Assembly (NCBI RefSeq): GCF_011383005.1
Contig: NZ_CP049935.1
Span: 3,658,001-3,722,000, forward strand
Source: Phycicoccus sp. HDW14
GTDB lineage: Bacteria > Actinomycetota > Actinomycetes > Actinomycetales > Dermatophilaceae
Direction: 5' to 3'
Length of the DNA stretch: 64,000 bases
Translations under genes and position numbers: made by a program
The notes under the pieces: model-generated
What the model was told of the DNA's origin: nothing
Database searches by the model: none
Seen by the model: only the letters and a program-made list of their open reading frames with translations
In this document: positions 17,555-27,463 of the stretch, in pieces
Layout: every line of letters starts with the position of its first letter
How positions within the stretch are numbered: the first letter of the stretch is position 1

Positions 17555-18326
17555 GTGCCGACGACCCGCAGCCCGCGCGTCGCCCGGGCCGTGGGGGCCC
17601 TCGGTGAACGCGGTGCTCGCCGGTATCGGGCGCCTGCTCGGGCTGCAGCTGGTCCTCCGGCTCACCGACGGCCTGCCGCCCCGCGCGGCCCGCGCCCTGC
17701 TCGCGACGACGATCCTCGCGGTCAACCTGGCGCCGCTCGTCGCGGTGCTCACCGGGGCGATCGGCTACGGCGACGTCTGGCTGTGGCTCGCCCTCGAGGT
17801 CGTCACGATCTACGTCTGGACGCTGGTGCGCGCCCTCGTCGCGCGGGGAGCCGACGGCCGCGCCCGGACCCGCTCGTTCGGCACGCTCTTCTTCGGGTTC
17901 CACTACGGGATGTTCGCCCTCGTGCCGTTCCTCGTCGGGCTGGCCACCGTGCTGCCGGTCGCGACGCTGCGCAGCCCGTGGCTCACCGTCCTCGTGCTCG
18001 GCGGCATCGGGTTCGTCGCGGCGGGCTGGGCGGGCGCCGGCCGGCTGCGCGAGCGCCGGCCCCTCGGGATCGGCGACTACGTCCGGGCCTACGCGCGGAT
18101 GCTCCTCGCGTATGCCGCCCTGTTCGTCCCGCTCGTGGCCCAGGGCGTGACGAGCAGCGACGACGTGACCCGGATGTCGACCGGGCAGGAGCGCGGCGCC
18201 GCCCTGCTCGTCCTCGCCGCCAAGGTCGTCCTCGAGCTCGCCCTGGTCCTCGCCGTCCAGCGGCGCGACGGACGTCTCCTCGTCCTCGGCCGGCCGCTCG
18301 TCGTGACGGTGCGGCAGGCCTCGTGA
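17555..18326 (+). CDS. DUF6498-like multi-pass membrane protein (apparent frameshift near the start)
   Basis: The main frame encodes about 240 aa with six to seven hydrophobic helices and the central RSFGTLFFGFHYGMFALVPFL segment, which resembles DUF6498 proteins. I am not certain of that family. Function unknown. The leaderless GTG at 17555 reads MPTTRSPRVARAVG and then loses the frame at the five-G run 17593-17597. The downstream frame continues as SVNAVLAGIGRLLG. The shift is plus one, equal to one extra or two missing bases. A less likely alternative start is GTG 17604. The stop overlaps the MFS start (GTGA). Confidence 0.65.
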
Positions 18327-19578
18327 CCACCGGCCCGACCTCGCCGCTGCGTGACGACGCGGACTTCCGCCGGTTCTGGCTGGCCCGCCAGGTCTCCATC
18401 GCGGGCACCCTCGTCACGGCCGTCGCCCTGCCCGTGCTGGTCTACCGGCTGAGCGGCAGCCCGTCGCTCACGGCGCTCGTCACCCTCGTCGAGGGCCTGC
18501 CGTACCTCCTGCTCGGGCTCGTCTCCGGTGCGCTCTCCGACCGGTTTGACCGCCGGCGGGTCATGGTCGTCGCCGACCTGCTGAGCGCGCTGGCCATCGG
18601 CTCGGTGCCCGTCGCCCACGTCCTCGGCGTGCTGACCGTCGGCCACGCCCTCGTCGCCGGCTTCCTCGCCCAGGCCTGCTTCGTCTTCTTCGACGGTGCC
18701 GCGTTCGGGGCGCTGCCGGCCATCGTCGGGCGCGAGCGGCTGCCCGCGGCGAACGCGGCGATCTGGGGGTTCGGCTCGCTCCTCGACCTCGGGATGCCGA
18801 TGCTCGCCGGCGTGCTGCTCGCCCTGCTGCACCCGGCGCTGCTCCTCGGCGTCGACGCCCTGAGCTTCGTCGCGTCCGCGGCCTGCGTCGTCGGGATCGC
18901 GGTGCGGCTCAACGCCGCTCGCGACCTGCCGCCGCTGCGGCCACGTGCCCTGCTCGACGAGGTCGGTGACGGCCTGCGCTTCCTCGTCGGGCACGAGGGC
19001 GTCCGCTCGCAGACCGTCATCGGATTCCTCATGTCGCTGTCCGGGGCGGGGTTCATGGCCCTCTCGGTGCCCTTCGCCGACCGGATCCTCGGCATCGGGA
19101 CGAGCGGCTGGCGGTTCGGGCTGCTCTTCGCGACGTGGGGCGTCGGCGGGGTGCTGGCCGCGCTGCTGACGCCGCGCCTGCACCGCCGGATGCCGACGAC
19201 CCGCGCGACCCTCCTCGCCCTCCCCGTCTCGGCCGCGGCGGGGCTCGTCGTCGTCACGACCTCGAGCTGGGTGGTGGCGACGACGGCGATGGCGCTGTGG
19301 GGCGTCGCCTACCAGTCGGTCGTGCTCACCTCCATCACCTACCGGCAGCAGGCGACCCCCGAGCACCTCCTCGGCCGGGTCAACACCGCCGGCCGGATGC
19401 TGTCCTTCGGGGTCGGCTGGACGACCGGCGCGCTCGGGCGAGCGCGGTCGCGGGGCTGCTGGGCACGCGCACGGCCCTCGTCGCGGTCGTGTCCGTCGGC
19501 GTCGTCGCGGCCGTGTTCGGCTGGCTCTCGCCGCTTCGGACGCTCGAGCGGGGCGGCGTCACCGAGGCGGTCGCGTGA
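18323..19578 (+). CDS. MFS transporter (apparent frameshift near the C-terminus)
   Basis: The corrected product is about 418 aa with twelve predicted membrane helices. The family loop GALSDRFDRRRVMVVADLL lies between helices 2 and 3. It resembles actinobacterial enterobactin/macrolide-type exporters of the MFS_3 group; the substrate is unknown. The frame breaks at the GGG run 19436-19438; one added G joins GWTTGALG to ASAVAGLLGTRTALV. It is translationally coupled to the upstream membrane protein and to the next MFS gene by GTGA overlaps, forming a three-gene operon. Confidence 0.86.
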
Positions 19579-20760
19579 GCACGCCGGTCGATGTCGTCGC
19601 GCGTCCCCCGGCCTCCCGGTGGGCGCTGCTCGCGGCCTTCTCGCTGCTCGTCGCGACGACCCAGGTGCTCTGGCTGACCTTCGCTCCCGTGACGGGTGAC
19701 TCGGCCCGCGCGCTAAGGGTGTCCGAGGGGCTGGTCGGTGACCTCGCGGTCGTCAACCCGCTGCTCTTCGTCGTGCTCGCCCTCCCCGCAGGGCGGTTCG
19801 TCGACCGCGCGCTGCACCTGACGCTCTCCGCCGGCGCACTGCTCACCCTCGCGGGGCGCTCGTGCGGCTGGTCGACACCTCGGCCTACGGCTGGCAGCTG
19901 GCCGGACAGCTGCTGGCGTCCGTCGCCCAGCCGCTCGTGCTCACCGCGACGACCACCCTCGCCGCCCGGTGCTTCCCGCCGGGGGAGCGGACCGTGGCCA
20001 TCGCCGTCGGCAGTGCCGCGCAGTTCGTCGGGGTGCTCGGCGGTGCCCTCGGCGGGGCGCCCCTCGTGGCCGCCGGGGGTCTGCCGCTGCTGCTCGGCAC
20101 GCACGCCGTCCTCGCCGGGGTGGCCGCGGTCGCCCTGCTCGTCATGCTCCGGGTCGCCGTCGTGGCGCCGGTCGCGCAGCGGGACGCGCACGGGCTGCGC
20201 TGGCTGCGGCACGAGCCGCTGCTGTGGCGGCTCTCCGGCCTGCTGTTCGTCGGCGTCGGGGTGTTCAACGCGCTCGCGACCTGGCTCGACCCCGTCCTCG
20301 CCGGCCTCGGCCACCCGGGCGCCGGCGGACCGCTCATCGCCGTCACCACCCTCGCCGGGGTGCTCGGGGCCGCCGTGCTGCCCGGCCCGGTCGCGGCCCG
20401 CGGCCTGCGGAGGCGGCTGCTCGTCGCGGCCACCGCGGCCACCGGCCTCGTCTTCGCCGTCCTCGTCGTGGTGCACACACCGGTGGCGGCCGGGGTGCTG
20501 CTCGCCGGGCTCGGCTTCCTGCTCCTCGCGGGGCTGCCGGTGGCCCTCGAGTGGTCGGAGGCACACGTCGGGGTCGCGCGGTCCGGGACGGCGACCGCCG
20601 TGCTGCTCCTCGCGGGCAACCTCGGCGGCGTGCTGCTCGTCCTGCTCGTGCAGCCGTTCGTCGGCTCGCCGCGCCTGGCGCTCGGGTCATCGCCCTCGCG
20701 GCGGTGCCGGGCCTCGCCCTCGCGCTCTCGCTGCCCCGCCGTGAGGACCCCGGGGCCTAG
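19575..20760 (+). CDS. MFS transporter (two apparent frameshifts)
   Basis: The corrected product is about 395 aa, again with twelve helices. The family loop appears as LALPAGRFVDRAL. Frame breaks lie at the GGGG run 19853-19856 and the GGG run 20684-20686; one base in each restores one continuous reading frame ending in LPRREDPGA. Two MFS genes in tandem may be separate exporters or a heteromeric pair; nothing here decides. The TAG stop at 20758-20760 overlaps the stop codon of the convergent proteasome activator inside one CTAG. Confidence 0.82.
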
Positions 20761-21389
20761 AGGTACTGGCCGGTGCCCTCGGTGTGGCCGGGCTCGCCGG
20801 GATGCTGCGGCACGGGCAGCCCGCCGGGCGCGCTCGGGGCGTGGCCCGGGCCGTGCGCCATCCCCGGCGGCAGGGCGCGCATCTGCTGGAGCTGGGCCTG
20901 GGCGGCCATCTGCTGCGCCACGAGCGCGGTCTGGATGCCGTGGAAGAGCCCCTCGAGCCAGCCGACGAGCTGGGCCTGGGCGATGCGCAGCTCGGCGTCG
21001 GACGGCGTGTCGTCCTTGAACGGCAACGCGATCCGCTCGAGCTCGGCGACCAGCTCGGGGGCGAGGCCGTCCTTGAGCTCGGCGATGGAGCGGTCGTGGA
21101 TCTCGGCGAGGCGGGCCCGGCCCTTGTCGTCGAGCGGGCTGCTGCGCACCTCCTCGAGGAGCTGCTTGACCATCGAGCCGATGCGCATGACCTTGGCCGG
21201 CTGCTCGACGAGGTCGGCCGGGTTGGTCGGCCGCTCGCGCTCGTCGGCCGGCTCGGGCTCGGGCTCGCGCGGCGCGACCCCCATCCCGTCGGGGGTGACG
21301 ACGACGATGCGCTCGGGGTCGCCGACGACGGTGGCGGGGACGGCGCGGGAGTCGTCGTCGTCGCGGTCGGGACGCTGCGGCTCGCTCAT
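20757..21389 (-). CDS. bpa: Bacterial proteasome activator Bpa/PafE
   Basis: The 210-aa product matches mycobacterial Rv3780. The helical core runs from GSMVKQLLEEVRSSPLDD through LVAELERIALPF to SDAELRIAQAQLVGWLEGLF and ALVAQQMAAQAQLQQM. The low-complexity tail ends in GTGQYL, the penultimate-Tyr docking motif that inserts into proteasome alpha-ring pockets. In Mycobacterium the ring-shaped activator opens the 20S proteasome for ATP-independent degradation of unfolded substrates such as HspR. This implies a 20S proteasome elsewhere in the genome. The N-terminal ~50 residues are acidic and variable. The ATG at 21389 has AGGA 8 nt upstream; a longer upstream reading lacks conservation. Confidence 0.93.
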   Translation of the reverse strand: MSEPQRPDRDDDDSRAVPATVVGDPERIVVVTPDGMGVAPREPEPEPADERERPTNPADLVEQPAKVMRIGSMVKQLLEEVRSSPLDDKGRARLAEIHDRSIAELKDGLAPELVAELERIALPFKDDTPSDAELRIAQAQLVGWLEGLFHGIQTALVAQQMAAQAQLQQMRALPPGMAHGPGHAPSAPGGLPVPQHPGEPGHTEGTGQYL

Positions 21390-21433
21390 CCCCTCATCCT
21401 GCCCCACCGTCCCGGACGCCCGGCGGAAGACCC

Positions 21434-21462
21434 TTGACATCGTTTCTCGATATGCATATCGT
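21434..21462 (+). promoter_or_regulatory. Promoter of the DUF2975/HTH operon
   Basis: A perfect TTGACA -35 at 21434-21439, a 17-nt spacer and TATCGT at 21457-21462. The -10 lies inside a perfect palindrome. Confidence 0.6.
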
Positions 21463-21490
21463 CTGTCGATAACACATCGACTCTCGATAT
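21445..21490. promoter_or_regulatory. Iterated TCGATA operator
   Basis: Three direct copies of TNTCGATAW start at 21445, 21464 and 21482, about two helical turns apart. The first belongs to the perfect palindrome CGATATGCATATCG (21448-21461). The array covers the promoter from the -10 to the ribosome site, so it is a strong candidate for autorepression by the HTH protein of this operon. Confidence 0.55.
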
Positions 21491-21502
21491 CAGGAGGATG
21501 CC

Positions 21503-22110
21503 GTGGGCGCCACCCAGAAACCCCGCCGGGACCTGCTCGCCTTCGGGCGCTCCGACCGGTGGGGGCTCGCCCTGCTGCTCGCCCTCGTCGCCGTCGTCAC
21601 CGTCGTCGTCCAGGTCGTGCAGCCGGCCGCCCGCTGGGTCGACGGCGACCCGATGCCGGTCGGGTACGCGGGCCGGGTCGGGGTCCCCGCGCTGGACGCG
21701 CTCGGGGTGCGGCACGAGGACGGGTCCGTCACGGCCCTGGTCCCCGACCCCGGGACGACGGTGCGGGTCGTCGACCTCCTCCTCGGGCTCTGCCTCAGCG
21801 CCGTGGTCCTCGGGGCGGATGGCTCGTCCTGCGGGTCATGCGCGACGTCGCGGCGGGCGACCCGTTCCGCCCGGCCAACGTCACCCGCCTGCGGGTGCTC
21901 GCCGGCCTCGTCGCCATCGCCCTCCCGGCGGTGTGGTTCGGCCGGGCATCGGTCGACGCGGCGGCCCTGACCCGGCTCGGGCCGGACCTCGTCGTCCTCG
22001 TGCTCGACCTGCCGTGGCTGCCGGTCCTCGCGGGGACCTTCGTGGCCCTCCTCGCCGAGGCCTTCAAGCTCGGTGGACGCCTGCGCGACGACGTCGAGGG
22101 CCTGGTCTGA
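21503..22110 (+). CDS. DUF2975 domain membrane protein (apparent frameshift)
   Basis: The corrected product is about 202 aa with four membrane helices, at roughly residues 18-38, 85-105, 125-145 and 165-185. The region RVMRDVAAGDPFRPANVTRLRVLA is typical of DUF2975 proteins. Function unknown; these proteins usually sit next to a small YozG-type HTH regulator, as here. The frame breaks at the GGGG run 21812-21815. The GTG start at 21503 has AGGAGG 5 nt upstream. The stop overlaps the HTH start (TGATG). Confidence 0.82.
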
Positions 22111-22334
22111 TGCCGGTCGACGAGCCGCACCGCGTCACCTGCCACCTCGACCGGCTGCTCGAGGAGCGGGGGATGACCCTCGCGGCGCTCGCCGAGGCCG
22201 TGGGCGTCACGGTCGTCAACCTCTCGGTGCTCAAGAACGACCGGGCCAAGGCCATCCGGTTCAGCACCCTGACGGCCGTCTGCGACGTGCTGGGCTGCCA
22301 GCCGGGCGACGTGCTGTCCGTCGAGCCCGCCTGA
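22110..22334 (+). CDS. Small HTH regulator, Cro/CI (YozG) type
   Basis: The 74-aa protein is almost entirely a helix-turn-helix domain. MTLAALAEAVGVTVVNLSVL (about residues 22-41) is the recognition unit, and ALKAIRFSTL-like spacing with VCDVLGCQPGDVL follows, as in HTH_26 proteins paired with DUF2975 membrane proteins. It probably represses its own operon through the TCGATA array upstream. It is coupled to the membrane protein by a TGATG overlap. Confidence 0.88.
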   Translation: MPVDEPHRVTCHLDRLLEERGMTLAALAEAVGVTVVNLSVLKNDRAKAIRFSTLTAVCDVLGCQPGDVLSVEPA

Positions 22335-22365
22335 CCCCCGGCCCTCCGGTCCTCGGGTCCTCGGA

Positions 22366-22430
22366 ATCCGCACACCGTGCAGTCGTCCGCACCTCCTCCG
22401 GGGGTGCGGACGACTGCCGGGTGTGCGGAT
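22366..22430. terminator. Long hairpin between convergent genes
   Basis: A 10-bp outer stem (22366-22375 with 22421-22430) and a 15-bp inner stem (22379-22393 with 22403-22417) are joined by a 3-nt internal loop. It lies between the HTH gene and the convergent MFS gene. Confidence 0.7.
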
Positions 22431-22440
22431 GTCTCTCGGC

Positions 22441-23682
22441 TCAGGCGGCTGCAGGGGCCACGACGTCCGCCGGCGACCCGGCGGGGATGCGACGCAGCAG
22501 CGGCTGCGCGGCCAGGGCGAGCAGGAGGGCCAGCGACCCGGCGGCCACCGTGACCGAGAAGGCGCCGAGGTGCCCGTGGGCGTCGGCCAGCCGGCCCGCG
22601 ACGGCCGAGCCGACCGCGTACCCGAGCCCGGTGACGGCGGCGAGCAGCGTCATCGCCGTCCCCACCCGGGAGGCCGGCACGGCCCGCTCGCCGAGCACGA
22701 AGACGCTGATCATGTACGGCGCGACCATGAACCCGAGGACGAGCACGACGACGAACAGCCGCGGCACGGAGTCGGTGACGAGCAGCGGCGTGGTGAGGAC
22801 GGCCAGACCGGCCGCCGTCACGAGAACCCGTGCGGGGAAGCCGAACCGGGCCGGCAACGCGGCCACCGCGAGACCGGCCAGCACCGAGCCGACGCCCAGC
22901 GAGGCGTGGACGAGGCCGGCGAGGCCCGGCTGGCCGGCAGCGGTCGTCAGCACCGTCGTGCCGGTCTGGATCGAGCCGAACAGGACGCCGATGAGCAGCT
23001 GGGCGCCGAGCAGCACGGTGAACACGCCGGTGACCAGCCGTCCCACGTGCACGGCCGTCGGACGGTGCGCGTGGGCCAGCGCGGCGGTGGGGTGCAGGGC
23101 GAAGGCGGTGCCGAAGCCGAGCAGCAGCACGGCGGCCACCGAGACGGCGAGCGCCGGGTCGACGAGGACGACGAGGACCCCGATGAGGGCCGGCCCGAGG
23201 ACGAAGGACGCCTCGTCGGCCGCTCCCTCGTAGGAGTAGGCGGTCTCCATGAGCCGGGGCTGGAGCTCGCCCTGGGCCCGGGTCATCGGCCGCCAGCGCA
23301 CCCGCGCGAGCGGGCCGATCTGGGGCATCGCGGCGCCGGCGACCGCGGCGGCCGCCACGACGACGGCCGGTGCCGCCCCGCCGGTGGCCAGGGCCACGAC
23401 GGCGAGCAGCGCGACGCCGCCCGCGAGGGACTGGACGAGGACGACCGGACGCTGGCCGACGCGGTCGGCGAGGGCCCCGGCGACCGGCGCGCCGGCGGCG
23501 TTGGCGACGGCCAGCGCACCGGCGGCCGCGCCGCCGAGGCCGTAGGAGCCGGTCGTGCCGGCGACGAGGAGGAGGGTGCCCATCTGGCTCATCGCGAGCG
23601 GCAGGCGCCCGACGAAGGCCACGAGGACGTAGCGGGGACCGGCGAGCGAGAACAGCCGCCGGTAGCTGGCGAGGGGTGACAT
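22441..23682 (-). CDS. MFS transporter
   Basis: The 413-aa protein has twelve hydrophobic segments and the helix 2-3 loop GALADRVGQRPVVLVQS. It reads without interruption. It belongs to the drug/metabolite exporter-like MFS group; the substrate is unknown. The ATG at 23682 has AGGAAG about 6 nt upstream. It lies alone between a convergent hairpin and the PadR-controlled ABC operon, from which it is separated by 138 nt holding no further gene. Confidence 0.88.
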   Translation of the reverse strand: MSPLASYRRLFSLAGPRYVLVAFVGRLPLAMSQMGTLLLVAGTTGSYGLGGAAAGALAVANAAGAPVAGALADRVGQRPVVLVQSLAGGVALLAVVALATGGAAPAVVVAAAAVAGAAMPQIGPLARVRWRPMTRAQGELQPRLMETAYSYEGAADEASFVLGPALIGVLVVLVDPALAVSVAAVLLLGFGTAFALHPTAALAHAHRPTAVHVGRLVTGVFTVLLGAQLLIGVLFGSIQTGTTVLTTAAGQPGLAGLVHASLGVGSVLAGLAVAALPARFGFPARVLVTAAGLAVLTTPLLVTDSVPRLFVVVLVLGFMVAPYMISVFVLGERAVPASRVGTAMTLLAAVTGLGYAVGSAVAGRLADAHGHLGAFSVTVAAGSLALLLALAAQPLLRRIPAGSPADVVAPAAA

Positions 23683-23802
23683 GCGGTGCTTCCTGGGGTC
23701 CTGCGCCCTGACCGGCGTGCGGGTAGGGCGGAGCGAGTGTGCGCCGAACCCGCCTCCAACGGCGCACGAGGACCCTGTGCTCCACCGATTCTACCGGCTC
23801 CC

Positions 23803-23814
23803 GGGGCCGGCCCC
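23803..23814 (-). terminator. GC palindrome after the FtsX-type permease
   Basis: GGGGCCGGCCCC is a perfect 12-bp palindrome just beyond the permease stop codon. It is a weak terminator candidate, as it has almost no loop. Confidence 0.3.
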
Positions 23815-23820
23815 CGCCCC

Positions 23821-26738
23821 TCAGGTCGCCCGGCGGGTGACCTGGGGGGCGCGGCGGATGCCGGCCGCGGCGAGCGCCGCCGCGACGACCGGCACGAGCA
23901 CCCCGACGGTCAGCAGGGCGAGCCACGGGATGACGAGGACGCCCGGGGTGTCGACCGACTGGAACGTCAGGGGGTCGTACCCGTTGGTCGTCAGCGGTTT
24001 GGCGATGGCGATGCCGGGGACGAGCCCGACGGCCACCCCGAGCACGCACCCCACGGCCGCGAGCACGAAGGCCTGGGCGGCCGCCATCACCCGGCGGGTC
24101 CCCCTCGTCGCCCCCAGCGCGGCGAGGGTGGCCTGGTCGGTCTGCTGCTCGGCGAGCGTGAGCGCGGTCGAGGTGAGGACGACGACGAGGATGAGCAGCG
24201 AGAACACTCCGAGGAGGATGCCGACGACCAGCCGGTCGTCCCGCTGGAAGCCGTCCTCGCGCTGGATGTTGCCCTCGTCGCCGAGCGACTGCTGGATCCG
24301 CTCCAGCGCGGCGTCCGGGACGGGGCTGCCGTCCTCCATCCGCACCGTCCAGCTGCCCGCGCGGGTGTCGAGCCCGGCGATGGTGGGGCTGTCGGCGGCG
24401 AAGGCCAGGGTCGCGCCGAGGAGGCGCCCGCTGTTCTCCCTCGTGCGCGGGAGGGCGACCGCCGGGACGCTCTCGTCGCGCTCGACCTGGAGGTCGGGCG
24501 CGACGGGCTGGTCCGCGGTGGGGTCGACGAGGTAGGAGCCGCTCGCGACCTCGGCTGTCGTGCCCCGGCCTCCCATGACGACGACGGCGCCCGCGCGCAC
24601 CCGGGCGGCGTCGGCGTCGGAGAGGTCGAGGCGGCGCAGGAGCTGGTCGGCCGGCAGGGTGAGGACGAGGCCGGAGCCGTTGGCCTGCGTGCCGGCGACG
24701 AGGCACTTCTCCTCGAAGCGCCCTTCGCCGGCGACGCCGCCCAGGGTCTGCGGCACCGAGCACCCGGCGGGCACGAGGGAGAGGAACTGCACCCGGTAGG
24801 GCTTGTCGGCCACGGAGTCGTACGCGTAGTTCGACGGGTCGCCGGAGAGGATGGTGACGGGTTCGACGACGAGGCCCGGTGCGGCAGTCCCGAGGGCGGA
24901 TGCAGAGACCGGCTCGGGGCCGGACGCGTAGAGGACGGCCTCGCCGGGGAGGGTGCTCGGGACGTACTCGCGCCGGCTCTGCTCGGTGTCGCTGGCCAGC
25001 CCGGTGAGGCCGAAGGTCAGACCGGCCACGGCGGCGAGCACGGCCGCGACCGACGGGGCGCTGCGCGCGCGGTGACGGGCGAGGTCGCGGGCCGACATCC
25101 GCAGCGCGGTGGGGAGGTGGCTGCCGAGCCGTCCGACGGCGGTCAGGAGCATCGGGACGAGCAGGAGCGAGCCGAGGATGAGGACGACGGCGCCGATGGT
25201 GACGAGGTACTCCGAGGACTGCCCGACGAGGCCCTGGAGCGGTCCGAGGGCGGAGGACCTCAGGACCCCCGTCCCGGCCAGGGTGAGCACCGAGCCGGCG
25301 GCGGCCATGAGGACCCCGACGACGAAGACGATGCGGTTCGGGCGCGGCGAGACGCTCTGGCCCCGCATGACCCCGACGATGTCGAGCCGTCCGAGTCGGC
25401 GGGCCGGGACCAGGGCGGCGATCACGGTCGAGGCCACGGCGGCGAGCGCGACGGCCCGAGCACGAGGGGCCGCACGTCGAACGGGCCGATGAGGGTCTGG
25501 TCGCCGGTGGTGCGGGCCCAGGCGACGACCGCCCACGCCGCTGCCACCCCGAGGACGGTGCCCGCCCCCGCCGAGAGGGCGCCGAGGACCAGGGCCTGGC
25601 CCAGGACCGTGCGGCGCAGCATCGGGGTGTGTGCCCCGTTGCTCGCCGCGAGCGCCAGGGTGCGGCGCTGGCGGGCGGCGCTCACGGCGAACGCCGGGCC
25701 GACGAGCAGTGTCGTCACGATCAGGAGCATCGCGGCACCGAGCCCGACGAGCAGCGTGGTGTACCGGTCGGCCCCGGCGAGCTGGTCACGGATGGCCGGC
25801 GCGAGCCGGTCCGCAGGGGGCGGGTCCTCGAGCACGGCGCGCGAGGTGACCCGGAAGCCGTGGCCGTTGAGGGCCTGCACGTCCTCCCAGGTCACCGGGT
25901 CGTCGCCGAGGACGATCCACCGGCCGTACCCGCCCGGGTTCTCGCCGCGGTCCACCGGTTCGCCGGCGGTGACCACGCCGGCCGTCGCGTAGTCGAGGCG
26001 GGCCCGGGCGGTCCCGACGACCTCGAAGGTCCGGGCGGTTCCGTCGACCGACCCCTGGAAGGTCCCGGTGCCGGGAACCCCCTTCGCGACCGCGTACGGC
26101 GTCAGCAGCACCTCGACGGGGACCGCGGGATCGGTCGACGGCGGGGCCGGCCACCGGCCCGAGAGGAGCACCAGCTTCTCGCCGAGGCCGGGTCGACCGT
26201 CGAGCGCGAGGCCCTGGAGGGACACCCGCCGGTCGCCGACGGTGGTGCGCAGGCCGTATTCGTCGACGGCCACGACGTCGGAGCCGACGAGCCGGGACAC
26301 GGCGGCCGCGTTGTCGAAGGGGTCGCCGGACCGGTCGAAGCCGGGGACCGTGGTGGCCGTCGTCGCCCCCTCGTCGGTCCCATCGTTCTCCGACCCGGAC
26401 GCCTGCGCCGGGTCCGGGCCCTGGACCGCAGCGCTCGTGTCGGGGCCTTCGAGGAGGGCCTGGCCGCTACCCATCGCCATCGGGATCTTCTCGGCGCCCT
26501 GGACGTCGGAGGTGTAGGCGATGGTGACTACGGCCGAGAGCAGGAGGGTCGGCAGGAGCACCATGACGACGACGAGGGCGGAGCGGCCCTTGTGGCGGCG
26601 CACGTCACGGCGGGCCATCCGCAGGGCGATCGCCCATGACGAGCGCCACTGCGCGAACCGGCTCGGCTCTGCGACAGTCGCGTTCGGAGGGCCGGCGGGG
26701 ACCTCGAGGTCGGGTCGCGGAGGAGCGGCGGTGCTCAC
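23821..26738 (-). CDS. ABC transporter permease, FtsX/MacB type (apparent frameshift)
   Basis: The corrected product is about 972 aa. An N-terminal cytoplasmic stretch leads into RMARRDVRRHKGRSALVVVM and the first helix. A large extracytoplasmic domain follows, then three helices of the first FtsX core, a second anchor helix after ARDLARHRARSAP, another extracytoplasmic domain and a last three-helix FtsX core. This is the fused form of MacB/LolE-like permeases, which use mechanotransmission in export or envelope stress. The frame breaks at the CCC run 25455-25457; one base joins RPLVLG to AVALAAVASTVIAAL. The GTG start at 26738 overlaps the ATPase stop (GTGA). Confidence 0.88.
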
Positions 26739-27463
26739 CGGGAGCCGCCCGAGGCGAGCAGGTCCTCGGCGTCGTCGGCCGCGCCGGTGGTGTCGACGAC
26801 CCGCCCGTCGCGCAGGAACACCACCCGGTCGGCCCAGGCGGCGTGGCGGGCCTCGTGGGTGACGAGCAGGCCGGCGACGCCCTCGTCGCAGCGCTCGCGC
26901 AGGACCCGGAGGACCTCCTCGCCGGTGTGGCTGTCGAGGGCACCGGTCGGCTCGTCGGCGAGGACGAAGCGGCGGCTGCCGACGAGGGCCCGGGCGATGG
27001 CGACGCGCTGCTGCTGGCCGCCGGACATCTGGTCGGGGTAGCGGTCGGACAGGCTCATGAGGTCCATGAGGTCGAGGGTGTGGCGGGCCGCACGGCGGGC
27101 CTGGCGGGCGCGCATCCCGTCGAGCTCGAGCGGCAGGGCGACGTTCTCGGCGGCCGTGAGGCTGGGGATGAGGTTGTAGTCCTGGAAGACGAAGCCCATC
27201 CTCCGCCGGCGCAGCTTGGCGAGGTCGCGGGGGGCCAGGGAGCCGAGGGTCTCGCCGCCGATCGACACGGTGCCGGAGGTCGGGGCGTCGAGCCCGCCGG
27301 CGACGTTGAGCAGGGTCGACTTGCCCGACCCGCTCGGCCCCATGACGGCGACGAGCTCGCCGGGGTGGATCTCCAGCGAGACGTGGTCGAGGGCGACGAC
27401 CCGGGTCTCGTCGTGGCCGTGGACGCGGGTGACGTCGGAGATGACGACGTGCGGTGTGCTCAT
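26735..27463 (-). CDS. ABC transporter ATP-binding protein (MacB/LolD type)
   Basis: The 242-aa ATPase has Walker A GPSGSGKST (about 40-48), Q-loop FQDYNLIPSL, signature MSGGQQQR, Walker B FVLADEP and H-loop LVTHEA. It belongs to the MacB/LolD/FtsE-like family that pairs with FtsX permeases such as the one encoded next. The ATG at 27463 has GGGAGGGG upstream and overlaps the padR stop (ATGA), so padR, ATPase and permease form one coupled operon. Confidence 0.93.
   Translation of the reverse strand: MSTPHVVISDVTRVHGHDETRVVALDHVSLEIHPGELVAVMGPSGSGKSTLLNVAGGLDAPTSGTVSIGGETLGSLAPRDLAKLRRRRMGFVFQDYNLIPSLTAAENVALPLELDGMRARQARRAARHTLDLMDLMSLSDRYPDQMSGGQQQRVAIARALVGSRRFVLADEPTGALDSHTGEEVLRVLRERCDEGVAGLLVTHEARHAAWADRVVFLRDGRVVDTTGAADDAEDLLASGGSR

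Noticed and set aside
3673..20760. True pseudogene decay of the kinase, dehydrogenases and MFS genes
   Set aside because: Each gene is otherwise full-length with all motifs intact, and the breaks always sit at G/C runs. Error is the simpler reading, though reads are needed to prove it.
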